DNA of 64,000 nt from Coriobacteriia bacterium (GCA_030652115.1 JAUSBK010000013.1:175013-239012), one strand, 5' to 3'; positions 16,181-25,776 are shown, counted from the stretch's first letter. The notes: generated by a model from the letters alone, not told the origin. Made by a program: numbers and translations.

Positions 16181-16851
16181 GCGGCGCCTCCGACCGGCCC
16201 CGGCGTCAGCTCTTCCACCCAGGCACGACGATCGACGATCTCAAGGCCTACATGGGGCCGTTCGTGGCCACGCTCGGCTACCGGTTCAACAGCGACGATG
16301 AGTTCGTCGAGGCAGTGTTGACCGCCGAGCTCGGCATCCTTGAGACCGCAGGCGACGTGTACTGTCCCTGCCGCATTCGGACCGGGGACCCGAAAGAAGA
16401 CGCGCAGATCGTTTGCCCGTGCATCCCGTTTCACCGGGAGCAGTTCGCCGCCATCCGAAAGTGCTGGTGCGGGCTGTTCGTGCGTACCGACGTCGAGGAC
16501 GACACCGAGCTGTGTGGGGTGATCGACGAGCCCGGGCCCGGGCAGGAGGTGGACGTTCCCGTCTGTAGGGCGAGCGACCTCGCGCCCGGCACGGTGCGTC
16601 ACGTGAAGATCGGGAAGACCGACCTCGCCGTGGTGCGGGTGGGTGACGAGTTCCATGCGGTCTCGAACGTCTGCCGTCACGCGTTCGCGCCGCTGTCCGA
16701 CGGCATCGTCGAGGGATACGAGCTCGTGTGCCCCTGGCACGGCTGGCGTTACGACGTGCGGGATGGCACGACCGACCATCCCGGGGCTGACCTGCGGGTC
16801 TACCCCTTGTTCGTAGTGAACGAATGCGTGATGATACGGCTCAGCGTGTAG
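16177..16851 (+). CDS. Ferredoxin-thioredoxin reductase catalytic domain fused to a Rieske domain
   Basis: Residues about 1-110 match the ferredoxin-thioredoxin reductase catalytic (beta) subunit. The cysteine pattern CPC-x11-CPC...CWC is seen as VYCPCRIR, IVCPCIPFHREQF and RKCWCGLF. These hold the 4Fe-4S cluster and the active-site disulfide. Residues about 125-224 form a Rieske domain: CRHAF at about 168 and CPWHGWRYDV at about 188 give the CxH...CxxH ligands of a 2Fe-2S cluster. The protein should pass electrons from the Rieske centre or ferredoxin to a disulfide partner. It is translationally coupled to the glutaredoxin upstream, a likely partner. The single-chain fusion is unusual. Confidence 0.88.
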   Translation: MSGASDRPRRQLFHPGTTIDDLKAYMGPFVATLGYRFNSDDEFVEAVLTAELGILETAGDVYCPCRIRTGDPKEDAQIVCPCIPFHREQFAAIRKCWCGLFVRTDVEDDTELCGVIDEPGPGQEVDVPVCRASDLAPGTVRHVKIGKTDLAVVRVGDEFHAVSNVCRHAFAPLSDGIVEGYELVCPWHGWRYDVRDGTTDHPGADLRVYPLFVVNECVMIRLSV

Positions 16852-16910
16852 TTCGACGCGTGTCGGTGGCCGACAGGCCGCGGGGCCAGCATGCGTGAGA
16901 ATGGAATCCA

Positions 16911-18170
16911 GTGACGCGAGGAGCGGACGCAGTTCGCCGACTAAGCCTGTGTGCCATCGTGACTATGGTCGCGATCGGCGTGCTTGCGTTCGCGTCTCCT
17001 GCAGTCGGCTTTCAAGAGCCGAACGGACTCCCCGGTGGGCCTGCGGACTGCCAGGACTGCCACTGGGACTACAGCGTCTATGCCGGTGAGTGCACCGACT
17101 GTCACGGCGATCTGGACACGCTCGACGAGGATTCCACGAGCGACGGCTGGGGCTTCGAGTTCGGCAACCCCGCTGGCCCGCATGGCGGCTACCAGACGGC
17201 GACGCGCAAGTGCCAGACATGCCATACCGTGCACGACGCCCCCGATGCGGGCGTACTGCTTCTCCCGGCCTCGACCATCTACGCGACTTGCTCGACGTGC
17301 CATGACGGTACCGGTGGCTGGGGCGTGTACGGAGCGCTCGATGCGCGCAACGTGCCGGTGGGCAGCGGCCACTCCTACGACCAGACGAATGTGATCCCGG
17401 GCGGCGATTCGGTCACCGGCGGTCCGAGTTCGGCCACCACGTTCGAGGGCAGTGGCGGTACGCTCACCTGCACCGACTGCCACTCCCCGCACGGCAACGA
17501 TGTGGTGAGTCCGTTCATCGGCGATCGTGTGCGGATGCGCCAGTCGGTCCCGGCCTACTCCTCCTCCAAGATCCTGCGTGCGTCGCCGACAGGTGCTCTG
17601 GCCCCGATCGATGATTACGGCTCGGACTGGTGTCTCGCCTGCCACCAGGGCAGAGACTCCGAGCTCGCGGACGTTCACAACCATCCGGTGGAGACGGCAG
17701 CGTCGGCGGCACCCCTCACCGCGTTCACGTACGCGAGCGTCGCGCGGCTCGTGAGCAACGATCCCACGGGTGTCACGGAGTACGGTGCGCTGGGGGGCAT
17801 CACCACACGCGGCTCCAACCACGCTGGCTTCGCCCCGGTGGTCGGTGCCGACAACCGGGGCTTCCTGATGCCGTATCCGCGCACGACGGGTGCCGCAGGT
17901 CAGGAGGGACACGACCCGATCTGCCAGCAGTGTCATGAGGACAGTCGTGTGGTAGGCGAGCTTACGGGCACTGGTTCGACCGGGGATGCCGTGCCGGCTT
18001 CGGTCGGCTACGCGGACAGCGTGACGTGGAACGGCTCGGCGTGGGTGACGTCGAGCACCGACAACCCGCGCTTCCAGAACTTCCCGCACGAGACGGTCAA
18101 CGCCTACATGCTGGTGGAGACGTCGGACGATCTGTGCACCAACTGCCATCCGACGAGCGCGCTGCCGTAA
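16911..18170 (+). CDS. Secreted octahaem c-type cytochrome
   Basis: The 419-residue protein has an N-terminal signal sequence (hydrophobic about 12-32) and eight CxxCH haem motifs: CQDCH, CTDCH, CQTCH, CSTCH, CTDCH, CLACH, CQQCH and CTNCH. Spacing is wide between motifs 4 and 7, like doubled-CXXCH and DmsE-type cytochromes in which beta-rich segments separate haems. It acts outside the membrane in electron transfer. The GTG start at 16911 gives a clean signal peptide. It follows the FTR-Rieske gene by 59 bp and precedes the convergent fdhE. Confidence 0.88.
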   Translation: MTRGADAVRRLSLCAIVTMVAIGVLAFASPAVGFQEPNGLPGGPADCQDCHWDYSVYAGECTDCHGDLDTLDEDSTSDGWGFEFGNPAGPHGGYQTATRKCQTCHTVHDAPDAGVLLLPASTIYATCSTCHDGTGGWGVYGALDARNVPVGSGHSYDQTNVIPGGDSVTGGPSSATTFEGSGGTLTCTDCHSPHGNDVVSPFIGDRVRMRQSVPAYSSSKILRASPTGALAPIDDYGSDWCLACHQGRDSELADVHNHPVETAASAAPLTAFTYASVARLVSNDPTGVTEYGALGGITTRGSNHAGFAPVVGADNRGFLMPYPRTTGAAGQEGHDPICQQCHEDSRVVGELTGTGSTGDAVPASVGYADSVTWNGSAWVTSSTDNPRFQNFPHETVNAYMLVETSDDLCTNCHPTSALP

Positions 18171-18220
18171 GGCCGTGCGCGAGTCCGGGCGAGCGGCGCA
18201 GCGCCTCGTTCAGGTCGGCC

Positions 18221-19114
18221 CTAGTTCGGCTTCTCGTCCGCCTTGTCGCCCAACGGGGTGAACCCGCGCTCTGCGGCTACCGTCTCAAGCGGTACGAGCA
18301 TGACCTCCTCGACCACCGGGATCGCCAGGAACTTCAGCTCTCGCTCGACGACAACCGGCGTGTAGCCGTGGCAGACCTGGCACGTGTGGACGCGATGACC
18401 GGGATCCTGCTCGTCGAAGAGGTACTCGAGCTGCTTCTGGTCGCGCGAGCCGCACCGTGCACACCGAATCCGGGCGTACTCCCAGCGCGTGCGACACAGT
18501 GGGCACTCGAGCCACCGGCGCCCGCCCTGCAGCTCGCCCTCGTCACGGACAACACCCGAGGAGGCGGGCGTGCCGCACGCGGGGCAGAGGCCCGAGTCCC
18601 ACATGAGCCAATCGAACTTACCGGCGGTCTTGACCGCGGCCTTCGCCGGCTCGCGCAGGAACGGTGTCATCGCTTCGGAGAGGATGAACGCTACGAGCGT
18701 CTCGGTGAGACGTTCGTCGGCGACTGCAGTCGTGACCGCCTGTACGAAGACATCGAAGCCGGCGAGCGCGCCGGCAAGCGCATCGGCGGTGATGGCGTCA
18801 CCGAGATCGACCTCCGTGAGCGCCGTAGTCTGAGCCTCTGGGAGGCCGGCTTCGGCCATGACGACCGATATCGCCCGGACTGCCTCTTGATAGGCCTCGA
18901 GTGGAATCTCAGGGGCAGCAAGCGAGAACATGGTCTGGTGGCTCATGAGCGCGCGGCTGATCTCATCTTCGGATGCGGGTTCGTAGGCGGCGGCCCGCCC
19001 GCCGAACTCGTCCTGCGCATCCCAGAGCTTCTCGAAGAACGCGAGCTGCTGGGCAAATTCAGGGCGTTCCGATGCGTAGTGCCGGATCGCCTTCGAGCGT
19101 GCGGAATCAGTCAT
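18221..19114 (-). CDS. fdhE: Formate dehydrogenase accessory protein FdhE
   Basis: The 297-residue protein matches FdhE. It has an alpha-helical N-terminal half, then rubredoxin-like zinc or iron sites with four CxxC pairs (CPACGTP, CPLCRTRW, CARCGSR, CQVCHGYTPV). The C-terminal stretch ends VEEVMLVPLE. FdhE is needed to make active membrane-bound formate dehydrogenase. Here it would serve either or both of the two selenocysteine enzymes in the window. The ATG at 19114 has GGAGG 5 nt upstream. It is transcribed alone, divergently from the peroxiredoxin gene and 1.3 kb from the fdh operon end. Confidence 0.93.
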   Translation of the reverse strand: MTDSARSKAIRHYASERPEFAQQLAFFEKLWDAQDEFGGRAAAYEPASEDEISRALMSHQTMFSLAAPEIPLEAYQEAVRAISVVMAEAGLPEAQTTALTEVDLGDAITADALAGALAGFDVFVQAVTTAVADERLTETLVAFILSEAMTPFLREPAKAAVKTAGKFDWLMWDSGLCPACGTPASSGVVRDEGELQGGRRWLECPLCRTRWEYARIRCARCGSRDQKQLEYLFDEQDPGHRVHTCQVCHGYTPVVVERELKFLAIPVVEEVMLVPLETVAAERGFTPLGDKADEKPN

Positions 19115-19272
19115 GGTGCCTCCAGAAATGCCGATTGGTCTCCCTACCCGTCGTGACACCGACCGAGCCCCCCCGGGGGCGCCGTCACCCGTCTGCTGGA
19201 CAAGGTGCGGCGGGGGTACAATCGAGAAAAGGCCACTTGGTCAGTCTACACGTTTGCGGAGGGGGATGGGGC

Positions 19273-19860
19273 ATGAGGATCAGACCAGCACCGCTGTTTC
19301 TTGCGGGGCTCGCGCTGGCAGCGTTCGTCTTGACCGGGTGTACGGGGGATGGCGGGTCGGCTGACGACGGCGCGGACGCTGGCACGGCCGAACAGGACGG
19401 GCTCGAGGTCGGGGCGACCGCCCCTGATTTCCGCCTCAAGAACCAGGACCAGACGACCGTCGCCCTCTCGGACTACAAAGGCACCAAGAACGTGATACTC
19501 GTCTTCTATCCCGCCGACTTCACGCCCGTTTGAGAGGGCGAGCTGTCCGGGTACCGTGACAACTACGAGTTCTTCCAGGAGCGCGAGACCGAGGTCTTCG
19601 GCATCAGCGCAGACGGGTACGCGTCGCACGCGGAGTTCAGGACGCAGCTCGAACTGCCCTTCGACCTGCTGTCCGACTGGGACCGCACCGTGATGCCTGC
19701 GTACGGGGCGTTCAGTTCCCGCACCAAGACGGCGATCCGCTGGAGCTTCCTCATCGACAAAGAGGGCGTCATTCGCTACACCCAGCACACCGGCCTGAAC
19801 GAGCCGCGCGATGTCGAGGCGATGATGGCCGAGGTCGACAAGCTCTACCAGGAGCAGTAG
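19273..19860 (+). CDS. Selenocysteine peroxiredoxin lipoprotein (UGA at 19531 read as Sec)
   Basis: The open frame runs from ATG 19273 (GGAGGGGG site) to TGA 19531, then continues in frame to TAG 19858. With the UGA read as selenocysteine the product is 195 residues and matches AhpC/TSA-Bcp peroxiredoxins through the join: VFYPADFTPV-U-EGELSGYRDN. Sec87 falls exactly at the peroxidatic cysteine. Later family blocks are intact (FGISADGY, FDLLSDWDRTV, RWSFLIDKEGVIRY). A lipobox LTGC (about residue 22) anchors it outside the membrane. A SECIS-like hairpin lies 10 nt after the UGA. It reduces peroxides, probably with the neighbouring thioredoxin lipoprotein as electron donor. Confidence 0.9.
19544..19561 (+). 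promoter_or_regulatory. SECIS-like hairpin of the selenocysteine peroxiredoxin
   Basis: TGTC-CGG-GTA-CCG-T-GACA folds into a seven-pair stem with one bulged U and a G-first apical loop. It begins 10 nt after the UGA at 19531-19533. Position, bulged U and small G-containing loop fit the bacterial SECIS pattern recognised by SelB. Confidence 0.7.
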
Positions 19861-19913
19861 AAGCGGTCCGAGCAGCTGCGTCGACCGGCGCGGCGTCGAT
19901 AGGAGGAGTATTC

Positions 19914-20366
19914 ATGAAGCGTCTTGTTACCGCGGCCCTCGTGTTCGGGGTGGTGCTCGCGCTCGTTCTCGGCGTGTCGGGATGCGACGGCGGCACCACC
20001 ACAGACGAGAAGGCGCCGCTCCAGTTCATCCAGTTCTACGATCCCGACTGCCCCTTCTGCCAGGCGATGGAGCCTACGGTGGAGAGCCTCCAAAAGGAGT
20101 ACGAGCCGAGGATCGACAAGTTCGAGATCATCGACGTCTCGACCACCGAGGGCATGGCACAGGCCGACGAGTTCGGCGTCTTCATCACTCCGACCTTCGT
20201 CCTGCTCGACGCGGACGGCAACGAGCTCGATCGCGTACAGGGCGCGGCCACCGAGGAGAACATGGTGAAGTTCATCGACCGTGGCATCGCCGACGTGACC
20301 GGTGAGGCGGCCGGGGCCCGCGAGGACATCCCGACCACCGGCGGCACCGAGCAGGGGAGCGAGTAG
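19914..20366 (+). CDS. Thioredoxin-fold lipoprotein
   Basis: The 150-residue protein has a lipoprotein signal ending VSGC (about residue 23) and a thioredoxin domain with the active site CPFC (YDPDCPFCQAMEP at about 40-52) and the cis-Pro segment FITPTFVLLDADG. It sits outside the cytoplasmic membrane and exchanges disulfides. It follows the selenocysteine peroxiredoxin lipoprotein by 53 bp with its own AGGAGGAG site, so the pair looks like an extracytoplasmic peroxide-reducing unit. Another possible role is disulfide reduction during cytochrome c maturation (CcmG/ResA-like). Confidence 0.88.
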   Translation: MKRLVTAALVFGVVLALVLGVSGCDGGTTTDEKAPLQFIQFYDPDCPFCQAMEPTVESLQKEYEPRIDKFEIIDVSTTEGMAQADEFGVFITPTFVLLDADGNELDRVQGAATEENMVKFIDRGIADVTGEAAGAREDIPTTGGTEQGSE

Positions 20367-20393
20367 CTCGCGACTCGATCATCGGGACGAAGA

Positions 20394-20427
20394 AGAGGGC
20401 CGGCTCCCTGATGGGATCCGGCCCTCT
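20394..20427. terminator. Hairpin between convergent thioredoxin and fdh operons
   Basis: AGAGGGCCGG (20394-20403) pairs perfectly with CCGGCCCTCT (20418-20427). On the minus strand it is followed by TTCTTCG, so it most likely ends the fdh operon. It may also slow transcripts of the thioredoxin gene on the plus strand. Confidence 0.7.
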
Positions 20428-20454
20428 CGTCGTGCGGGTGGAGCAAGGGAGTGA

Positions 20455-21129
20455 CTACTCGGTAGTCACGTCCTTGCCGCCGGCCTTCAGGACCTCGCGA
20501 GCCCAGGTGCCCCAGTGGTACAGGGCGTCGGCCTCGGAGACCTTACCATCGCCGAACATGATGCGACCCGAACCCTTGTAGGGCTGGAAGATGCCCGCAC
20601 CGATGTAGATGTGCGCGATCATCATCACGCCCAGGAGCACCATGACACCGTCATGGATGAGCAGACTCCAGCGGACGATCGAGCCGCCGCCGAAGAAGTC
20701 CGGCCATACCAGGACGATGCCCGACAGTGCTATCGCGATCGACAGGACCACGACGGGGATGTCGGCGATCGCCTGACCTGACTTCATGTACTTCTGGTCA
20801 GGCATGTGCTCCTTGCCACCCAGGAACAGGTACTTCGGGAACTTCGCCATGAACTCCTTGTCCTTCTCGTCCCACTTGAAGAACCAACCCTTGAGCACGT
20901 GCACAAAGCCCTTGGGCTGGATAGCGATGGACACGACAGGAGCGATGATGAAGATCGCCGCCATCACCCGATGGATCATGCGGGCGCCCTGGACGGTCGT
21001 AGGACCCACCGCCGCCGCCACAGCTGGGATGAAGAGGATCAGACCCGTCACGTACAGTGACAGACACGCGATCGTGTGGATCCAGTGAAGGCTGCGGGCG
21101 TACATGCTCTGCCTCTGGATGTATCTCAC
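20455..21129 (-). CDS. Formate dehydrogenase 1 cytochrome b (gamma) subunit
   Basis: The 224-residue protein has four membrane helices and histidines placed as in FdnI-type cytochrome b556: ARSLHWIHTI in helix 1, GARMIHRVMAA in helix 2 and LIHDGVMVLLGVMMIAHIYIG in helix 4. It takes electrons from the Fe-S subunit and passes them to quinone. The loop GWFFKWDEKDKEF and the C-terminal GTWAREVL are family-like. The GTG start overlaps the fdhB stop by 4 bp. It is the last gene of the fdhABC operon, followed by the 20394-20427 hairpin. Confidence 0.92.
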   Translation of the reverse strand: MRYIQRQSMYARSLHWIHTIACLSLYVTGLILFIPAVAAAVGPTTVQGARMIHRVMAAIFIIAPVVSIAIQPKGFVHVLKGWFFKWDEKDKEFMAKFPKYLFLGGKEHMPDQKYMKSGQAIADIPVVVLSIAIALSGIVLVWPDFFGGGSIVRWSLLIHDGVMVLLGVMMIAHIYIGAGIFQPYKGSGRIMFGDGKVSEADALYHWGTWAREVLKAGGKDVTTE

Positions 21130-21956
21130 TTCTCCACCTCCTCTGCCTTGACGAGCTGGCCCGTGGCGTCATCGAGCACCATTGCGTCGCGCTTGTAGCC
21201 GCGAGCCATGATGTACGAGATACCGAGGCCACCGACGGTCGCTGCGGCGGCGATGCCACCGAGCGGCTTGAGGAGCTGCCAGAAGTCGGTCGTGCCGACC
21301 TTCGGGTCACGGATGAGGCCGTGCGCCTCGATGCCGCGCTGCGCGACCATGATGGTGTGCAGGCCGCCGAGCTCCTTGTCGCCATAAAGCTCCGCCTTGT
21401 TGAAGCCAAGGCCCTTGAGCTCTTCCACGCGCTCGCGTGCGACTGCCAGCATGTCGGCACGATCGCCGAACTGCAGTGCGCCAGTGGGACACGTGCTCAC
21501 GCATGCAGGCGAGCGCTCGGCCGCGGTGCGGTCCTGGCACTGCCAGCACTTGAAGGTGGTGTTGGTCGTCTCGTTCCACTGCGGGACACCGAACGGGCAC
21601 GACGCCACACAGTAGCGGCAGCCGATGCACTTCTCCTGGTCGATGACGACCGAGCCGTTGTCCTTGTGGGAGATGGCGCCCACGGGGCATGCCGTCTCAC
21701 ACGCGGCGTCGGTGCAGTGGAAGCACGACTTGCGCATGAAGTTCCAGTCGATGCCGACCTTCTTGTCTTCCTCGATGAAGTTGATGATCAACCACGTCTT
21801 CGGAGCCAGACGGATCGGAGCCTGGAAGCCCTTTGTGTACAGGTACTCGTCGTTCGTCATCGGCGACGAGAGCTGGTTCCACTGCTTGCACGCAACCTGG
21901 CATCCTTTGCAGGCGGTGCACTTGGAGCTGTCGTACATGATCGCCGTCTCAGCCAT
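21126..21956 (-). CDS. Formate dehydrogenase 1 iron-sulfur (beta) subunit
   Basis: The 276-residue protein has four 4Fe-4S cluster motifs: CTACKGCQVAC, CFHCTDAACETAC, CIGCRYCVASC, and CWQC with CVSTC. A C-terminal membrane helix lies at about 228-246 (GGIAAAATVGGLGISYIMA). It wires the catalytic subunit to the cytochrome b subunit across the outer face of the membrane. The ATG at 21956 has GGAGG and lies 2 nt after the fdhA stop. Its membrane anchor matches FdnH-like subunits. Confidence 0.94.
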   Translation of the reverse strand: MAETAIMYDSSKCTACKGCQVACKQWNQLSSPMTNDEYLYTKGFQAPIRLAPKTWLIINFIEEDKKVGIDWNFMRKSCFHCTDAACETACPVGAISHKDNGSVVIDQEKCIGCRYCVASCPFGVPQWNETTNTTFKCWQCQDRTAAERSPACVSTCPTGALQFGDRADMLAVARERVEELKGLGFNKAELYGDKELGGLHTIMVAQRGIEAHGLIRDPKVGTTDFWQLLKPLGGIAAAATVGGLGISYIMARGYKRDAMVLDDATGQLVKAEEVEK

Positions 21957-21958
21957 TG

Positions 21959-24900
21959 CTACACCTCCTGCTTCCGCATGTCGACCAAGAAGGTCTTGTA
22001 CTCCGGGATGTGCGTGTTCGCGTCGCCCACGTTCGGCGTGAGGTCGTTGGCGATGCCACCGATGGAGCAGGTGCTGCCGTAACCCCAGTGCCACGGTGCG
22101 GCGATCTGGTGGATCGTCTTGCCACCCGCGGTGAGCGGCTTGATGCGGCCGGTGACCATCGCGAATGCGGTGATCGCGCCACGGTTGTTCTCGATGACCA
22201 CGTTGTCGCCTGAGACGATGCCCTTTTCCTCGGCGAGCTCCTTGGAGATCTCGACGAACATCTTCGGCATGGTCTCAACCAGCCACGGCAGGTTGCGGGT
22301 GAGTCCGCCGGTCTGCCAGTGCTCGGTGAGGCGGAAGGTGGTCATGACGATCGGGTAGTCCTCCGGCTTGCCCAGCGTCTTGGCGGCAGACGCGACGACC
22401 GTGACGGCCGGGTTGTTCTGCTGGCCCGAAAGCGCGTTGGAAAGCGGAGACTCGAACGGCTCGTAGTGCTCCGGGAACGGACCTTCCTTCATGCCCGACG
22501 CGAACAGCTTGGCGACTGTCTCGTTGGTCATCATGAAGGAGAGGGTCTTCTCGGGAGCCGTTGGGGTGACGGTGCCATCGGCCGCGACGGCCTGGAACCC
22601 GAAGTCGGGCACGTCGTTGCGGAGCCACTTGGTGCCGTCCCACTTCACGAGGACCCTATCGGCGTTGTAGGGAGTGCCGGCAGCGTCGCACGAGCAGCGG
22701 TTGTAGATGATCCGGCGGTTGAGTGGCCATGCCCACGCCCAGCCCATGTAGAGGCCGAGCGGCTTGGTACCCTCGATGACGGGCTCATCCGTGTTGTTGC
22801 GGGCGCCGGTCTTCATCTTCGTCGGATCCATGGAGGCGATCGTCTTCTTCTTCTCCGGATCATCGGGATCGATGTAGTTGCCGGTGAAGTAGCCGGTGTA
22901 GATCCACACGCCAGACGCGGTGGTGCCGTCGGCCTGCAGGTTCGCGAAGGACGCGAGTCCCACGTCGCCCTTGGGACCGCCGGTTGCCGGGTCGATCACA
23001 TAGCCGTTGATGCCGAGTGCGATCTTGGCGACGTCGATGTGGCCTTCTTCATTCAGGTAGGGCCAGTGGAGCTTCGTGATCTGCTCCGGATTGGCACCGC
23101 CCTCGGCCTCGTAGAGCTCCTTCAGCTTGAGGTGAAGCTCGCTGATGATCTCGGCGTCGTCCTTGCAGTCTCCGGGCGGCTCCACGGCCTTGTAGCGCCA
23201 CTGGATCCAGCGACCGGAGTTCGCGACTTCGCCCTGCTTCTCGAAGTGGCACGCGGCCGGCAGCATGAAGACCTCGGTCTGGATGTCGGCGGGGCTGACG
23301 CCCGGCGCCTTCCAGAAGATCGCGGTCTCGGTCTCCCACAGGTCCACTGCGACCATCCACTTGAGCTTCGCCATGGCACGACGCTCCTGGGAGCAGTTCG
23401 GGCCACCGACGGCGGGGTTCTGACCCCAGAGCATGAGGCCTTCGATCTCGCCGGCCTCCATCGCTTCGAACATGTGGATGTGGCTGTGCGGCGTACCGTC
23501 GTTCTTCGGGATCATGTCGTACGCGTAGTTGTTCTCCAGCGTCGCGTACGGGCCGTACCATTCCTTCAGCATGCTGATGAGGAACTTGGGACGGTTGCTC
23601 CAGAAGCCCGCGTACTGCGTCTCCTTCTCGATGTACGAGGCGAGCGTCGGGCGGGCGGCCGTCGGCGCGTTCAGGTAACCGGGAAGGTTGCCGAACAGCA
23701 GACCCATGTCGGTCGAGCCCTGCACGTTCGACTCGCCACGCAGCGCGTCCACGCCACCACCGGCGATGCCGATGTTGCCGAGGAGCAGCTGCAGCACGCT
23801 CATCGCGCGGCAGTTCTGCGACCCGTAGCTGTGCTGGGTCTGACCCATGGCGTACATGATGACGCCGGCCTTGCCGGGCTGACCGGTGGCGGCGTACATC
23901 TCGTAGGCCTGCAGGAGCAGGTCCTTGTCGATGCCCGTGATGTCGGAGACCGTGTCTGCGTCGTACCGAGAGTAGTGGGTCTTCATGAGCTGGAAGACGC
24001 ACTTCGGATCCTGCAGGGTCGCGTCCTTCTTGGCCTTCTTGTTCACGAGCGGCGTGAAGGCCGGGGTGCCGGGCTTGGTTACCCAGGAGTACGCGCCGGT
24101 CGGCGACGTGTCCCACGGAACCTCTTCGGCGATCTCATAGTTCCACTGTGCAGCGTCGTACGACTTCTTCTCGGCGTTGTAGCCGGAGAAGAGACCGTCT
24201 TCGAACGTGTAGGTGTCCTTCACAAGGTAGGACGCGTTCGTGTAGCTCTTGACGTAGTCGTCTTGCCACAGCTCGTTCTCGAAGATGTAGTTGTACAGGC
24301 CGCCATAGAAGGCCATGTCCGAACCCGAGCGGATCGGCACGTAGAGATCGGCAAGTGCCGCACTACGGCTGAAGCGCGGGTCGATGACCATGAGCTTGGC
24401 GCCCTTGTCCTTCGCCGCCTGGACCCACTTCATCGAGATCGGATGGTTCTCAGCGGCGTTCGAGCCGTTGATCATCACAACGTCGGAGTTCTGAAGGTCC
24501 GTCCAGTGGTTCGTCATGGCACCGCGACCGTATGTTGCCCCCAGACCGGAGACAGTGGCGCTGTGTCATATACGGGCCTGATGGTCGATCCACACGACGC
24601 CGAGCGCGCGCGCGAACTTCGACAGGATGTAGCCCTCTTCGCCGTCGAGCGCGGCGCCGCCGAGATTGGCGATCGCCGTGCAGCGGTTGACGGTGACACC
24701 GTTCTCATCGACTGCGGTGTAGTTCGCATCGCGGGTCGCCTTGATTCGCTTGGCGATCTCGTCGATGGCCCACTCCCAGTCCTTCTCCTCGAACTCGGTG
24801 GCGCCAGGTGCACGGTACTTCACCTTGGTCACGCGAGCCGGGTTCAGCATCGAATCGCCCGTCTCAGGATCGTAGACGTTGCGGATGTTGAACTGAGCAC

Positions 24901-25168
24901 TACCCTTAGAACACAACGCGCCTCGGCTGATGGGATGATCCGGATCGCCCTCCAGGTTGATGAGCTCGCCGTCCTTGACTGACAGCACCATGCCGCAGCC
25001 TACGCCGCAGTAGCAGCAGACGGACGTTGACTCAGTCGCCCCGGTGATTCGCATCTCCGGAACCGCATCAGCAGCGAACGCGTTCGAGGGGCCGAACAAC
25101 TCGGCGAGCGCACCGGCTGCGAATGTCGCACCGGTGAGCTTGAAGAATCCTCGCCTCGAAAGGTCCAC
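21959..25168 (-). CDS. Formate dehydrogenase 1 catalytic subunit, selenocysteine (UGA at 24568-24566)
   Basis: The product is 1069 residues if the in-frame TGA (codon 201) is read as selenocysteine. Both sides match FdnG: HQARI-U-HSATVSGL, then GRGAMTNHW. A twin-arginine signal (LSRRGFFKL) opens the protein. The 4Fe-4S site is VCCYCGVGC plus the Cys in GALCSKG. The molybdopterin domains follow (NGSNAAENHPISMKW; MYAMGQTQHSYGSQNCRAM; LMLWGQNPAVGGPNC), and the C-terminal MopB domain begins TTFRLTEHWQTGG. It oxidises formate to CO2 outside the membrane; the Sec binds Mo or W. It heads the fdhABC operon. A SECIS-like hairpin follows the UGA. Confidence 0.95.
24537..24553 (-). promoter_or_regulatory. 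SECIS-like hairpin of formate dehydrogenase 1
   Basis: On the minus strand GTCTCC-GGTCT-GGGGGC forms a six-pair stem (two G-U pairs) with apical loop GGUCU. It starts 12 nt after the UGA. The GGUCU loop matches the loop of E. coli formate dehydrogenase SECIS elements. Confidence 0.8.
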
Positions 25169-25748
25169 GCTTACCTCCCTACCGTAACTCGGGAATCAGA
25201 CACCTCATGGAAGCAGTCTGTGTGCCGGTCACCCCCTCATGTTGCGCAACGGTGCGGACCATGGATCGACGGAGGGTCGACGTTCCGACCGCATGCTCCG
25301 AACCTCGGATCCGCTCATGAACAGGACGGGCCCGCGTCTTCCGACAGCGGGCGGTGAGGGGCGTCGCTGAGATAGGAATGAGGAGACACCACATATGCAC
25401 GGAAACGCCGTTCGGTGGCATATATCATGCCTCCGACTGTGCCGTGCGATGAGAATGCCGGTTCTCAAGCGATCCCCTTGCCGCTGACGACAGTAACATA
25501 CCCACTTACGTTGATTAGCCGAAGAGCGCGGTGGAGCGGATGGTTCGCGCTGATCGGAATCGGCCGCGTGGAAACAACACGGCGCGTTCGCGGGTCCACA
25601 GGAACCCTTCGCCACGGTGGCGCATCTTCCTGCCTAGTTCTTTCATTCGGCGGCGCCCACCGGCGCCTGCAGCCAGAAGTCAGTAGTCTGGTGCCCTGAT
25701 CGCGCTGACGCGCCCTCGATTGACGACCTCCCGGAAAATGAATGAGGC
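25169..25748. other. Intergenic region between fdh operon 1 and the CBS gene
   Basis: No gene, tRNA or known riboswitch was recognised in these 580 bases. An AT-rich patch with GGCAT-N5-ATGCC (25417-25431) is the only clear dyad; it holds TATATG on the minus strand and may be the -10 region or an operator of fdhA. The leader of fdhA (about 250 nt) lacks the molybdenum-cofactor-type motif found upstream of the second formate dehydrogenase. Short open frames here show no protein-like composition. Confidence 0.5.
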
Positions 25749-25776
25749 TTGACGCGTGGTTCATACGGATTAATCT
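25749..25776 (+). promoter_or_regulatory. Promoter of the CBS-domain gene
   Basis: TTGACG and TAATCT are 16 bp apart, 30 bp upstream of the CBS gene start. The surrounding sequence is AT-rich compared with the window. Confidence 0.6.

Noticed and set aside
19531..19533. Reading the TGA in the peroxiredoxin as a true stop or a pseudogene
   Set aside because: Homology continues in the same frame on both sides, the codon sits exactly at the catalytic residue, and a SECIS-like hairpin follows. The two FDH genes show the same arrangement.
22319..24982. Long plus-strand open frame opposite fdhA
   Set aside because: It mirrors the FDH catalytic gene, spans its UGA and shows no protein family signature.
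25229..25764. Small minus-strand frames in the fdh/CBS gap
   Set aside because: Composition is Arg/Pro/Ser-rich without family pattern, no ribosome site, and mutually overlapping frames.
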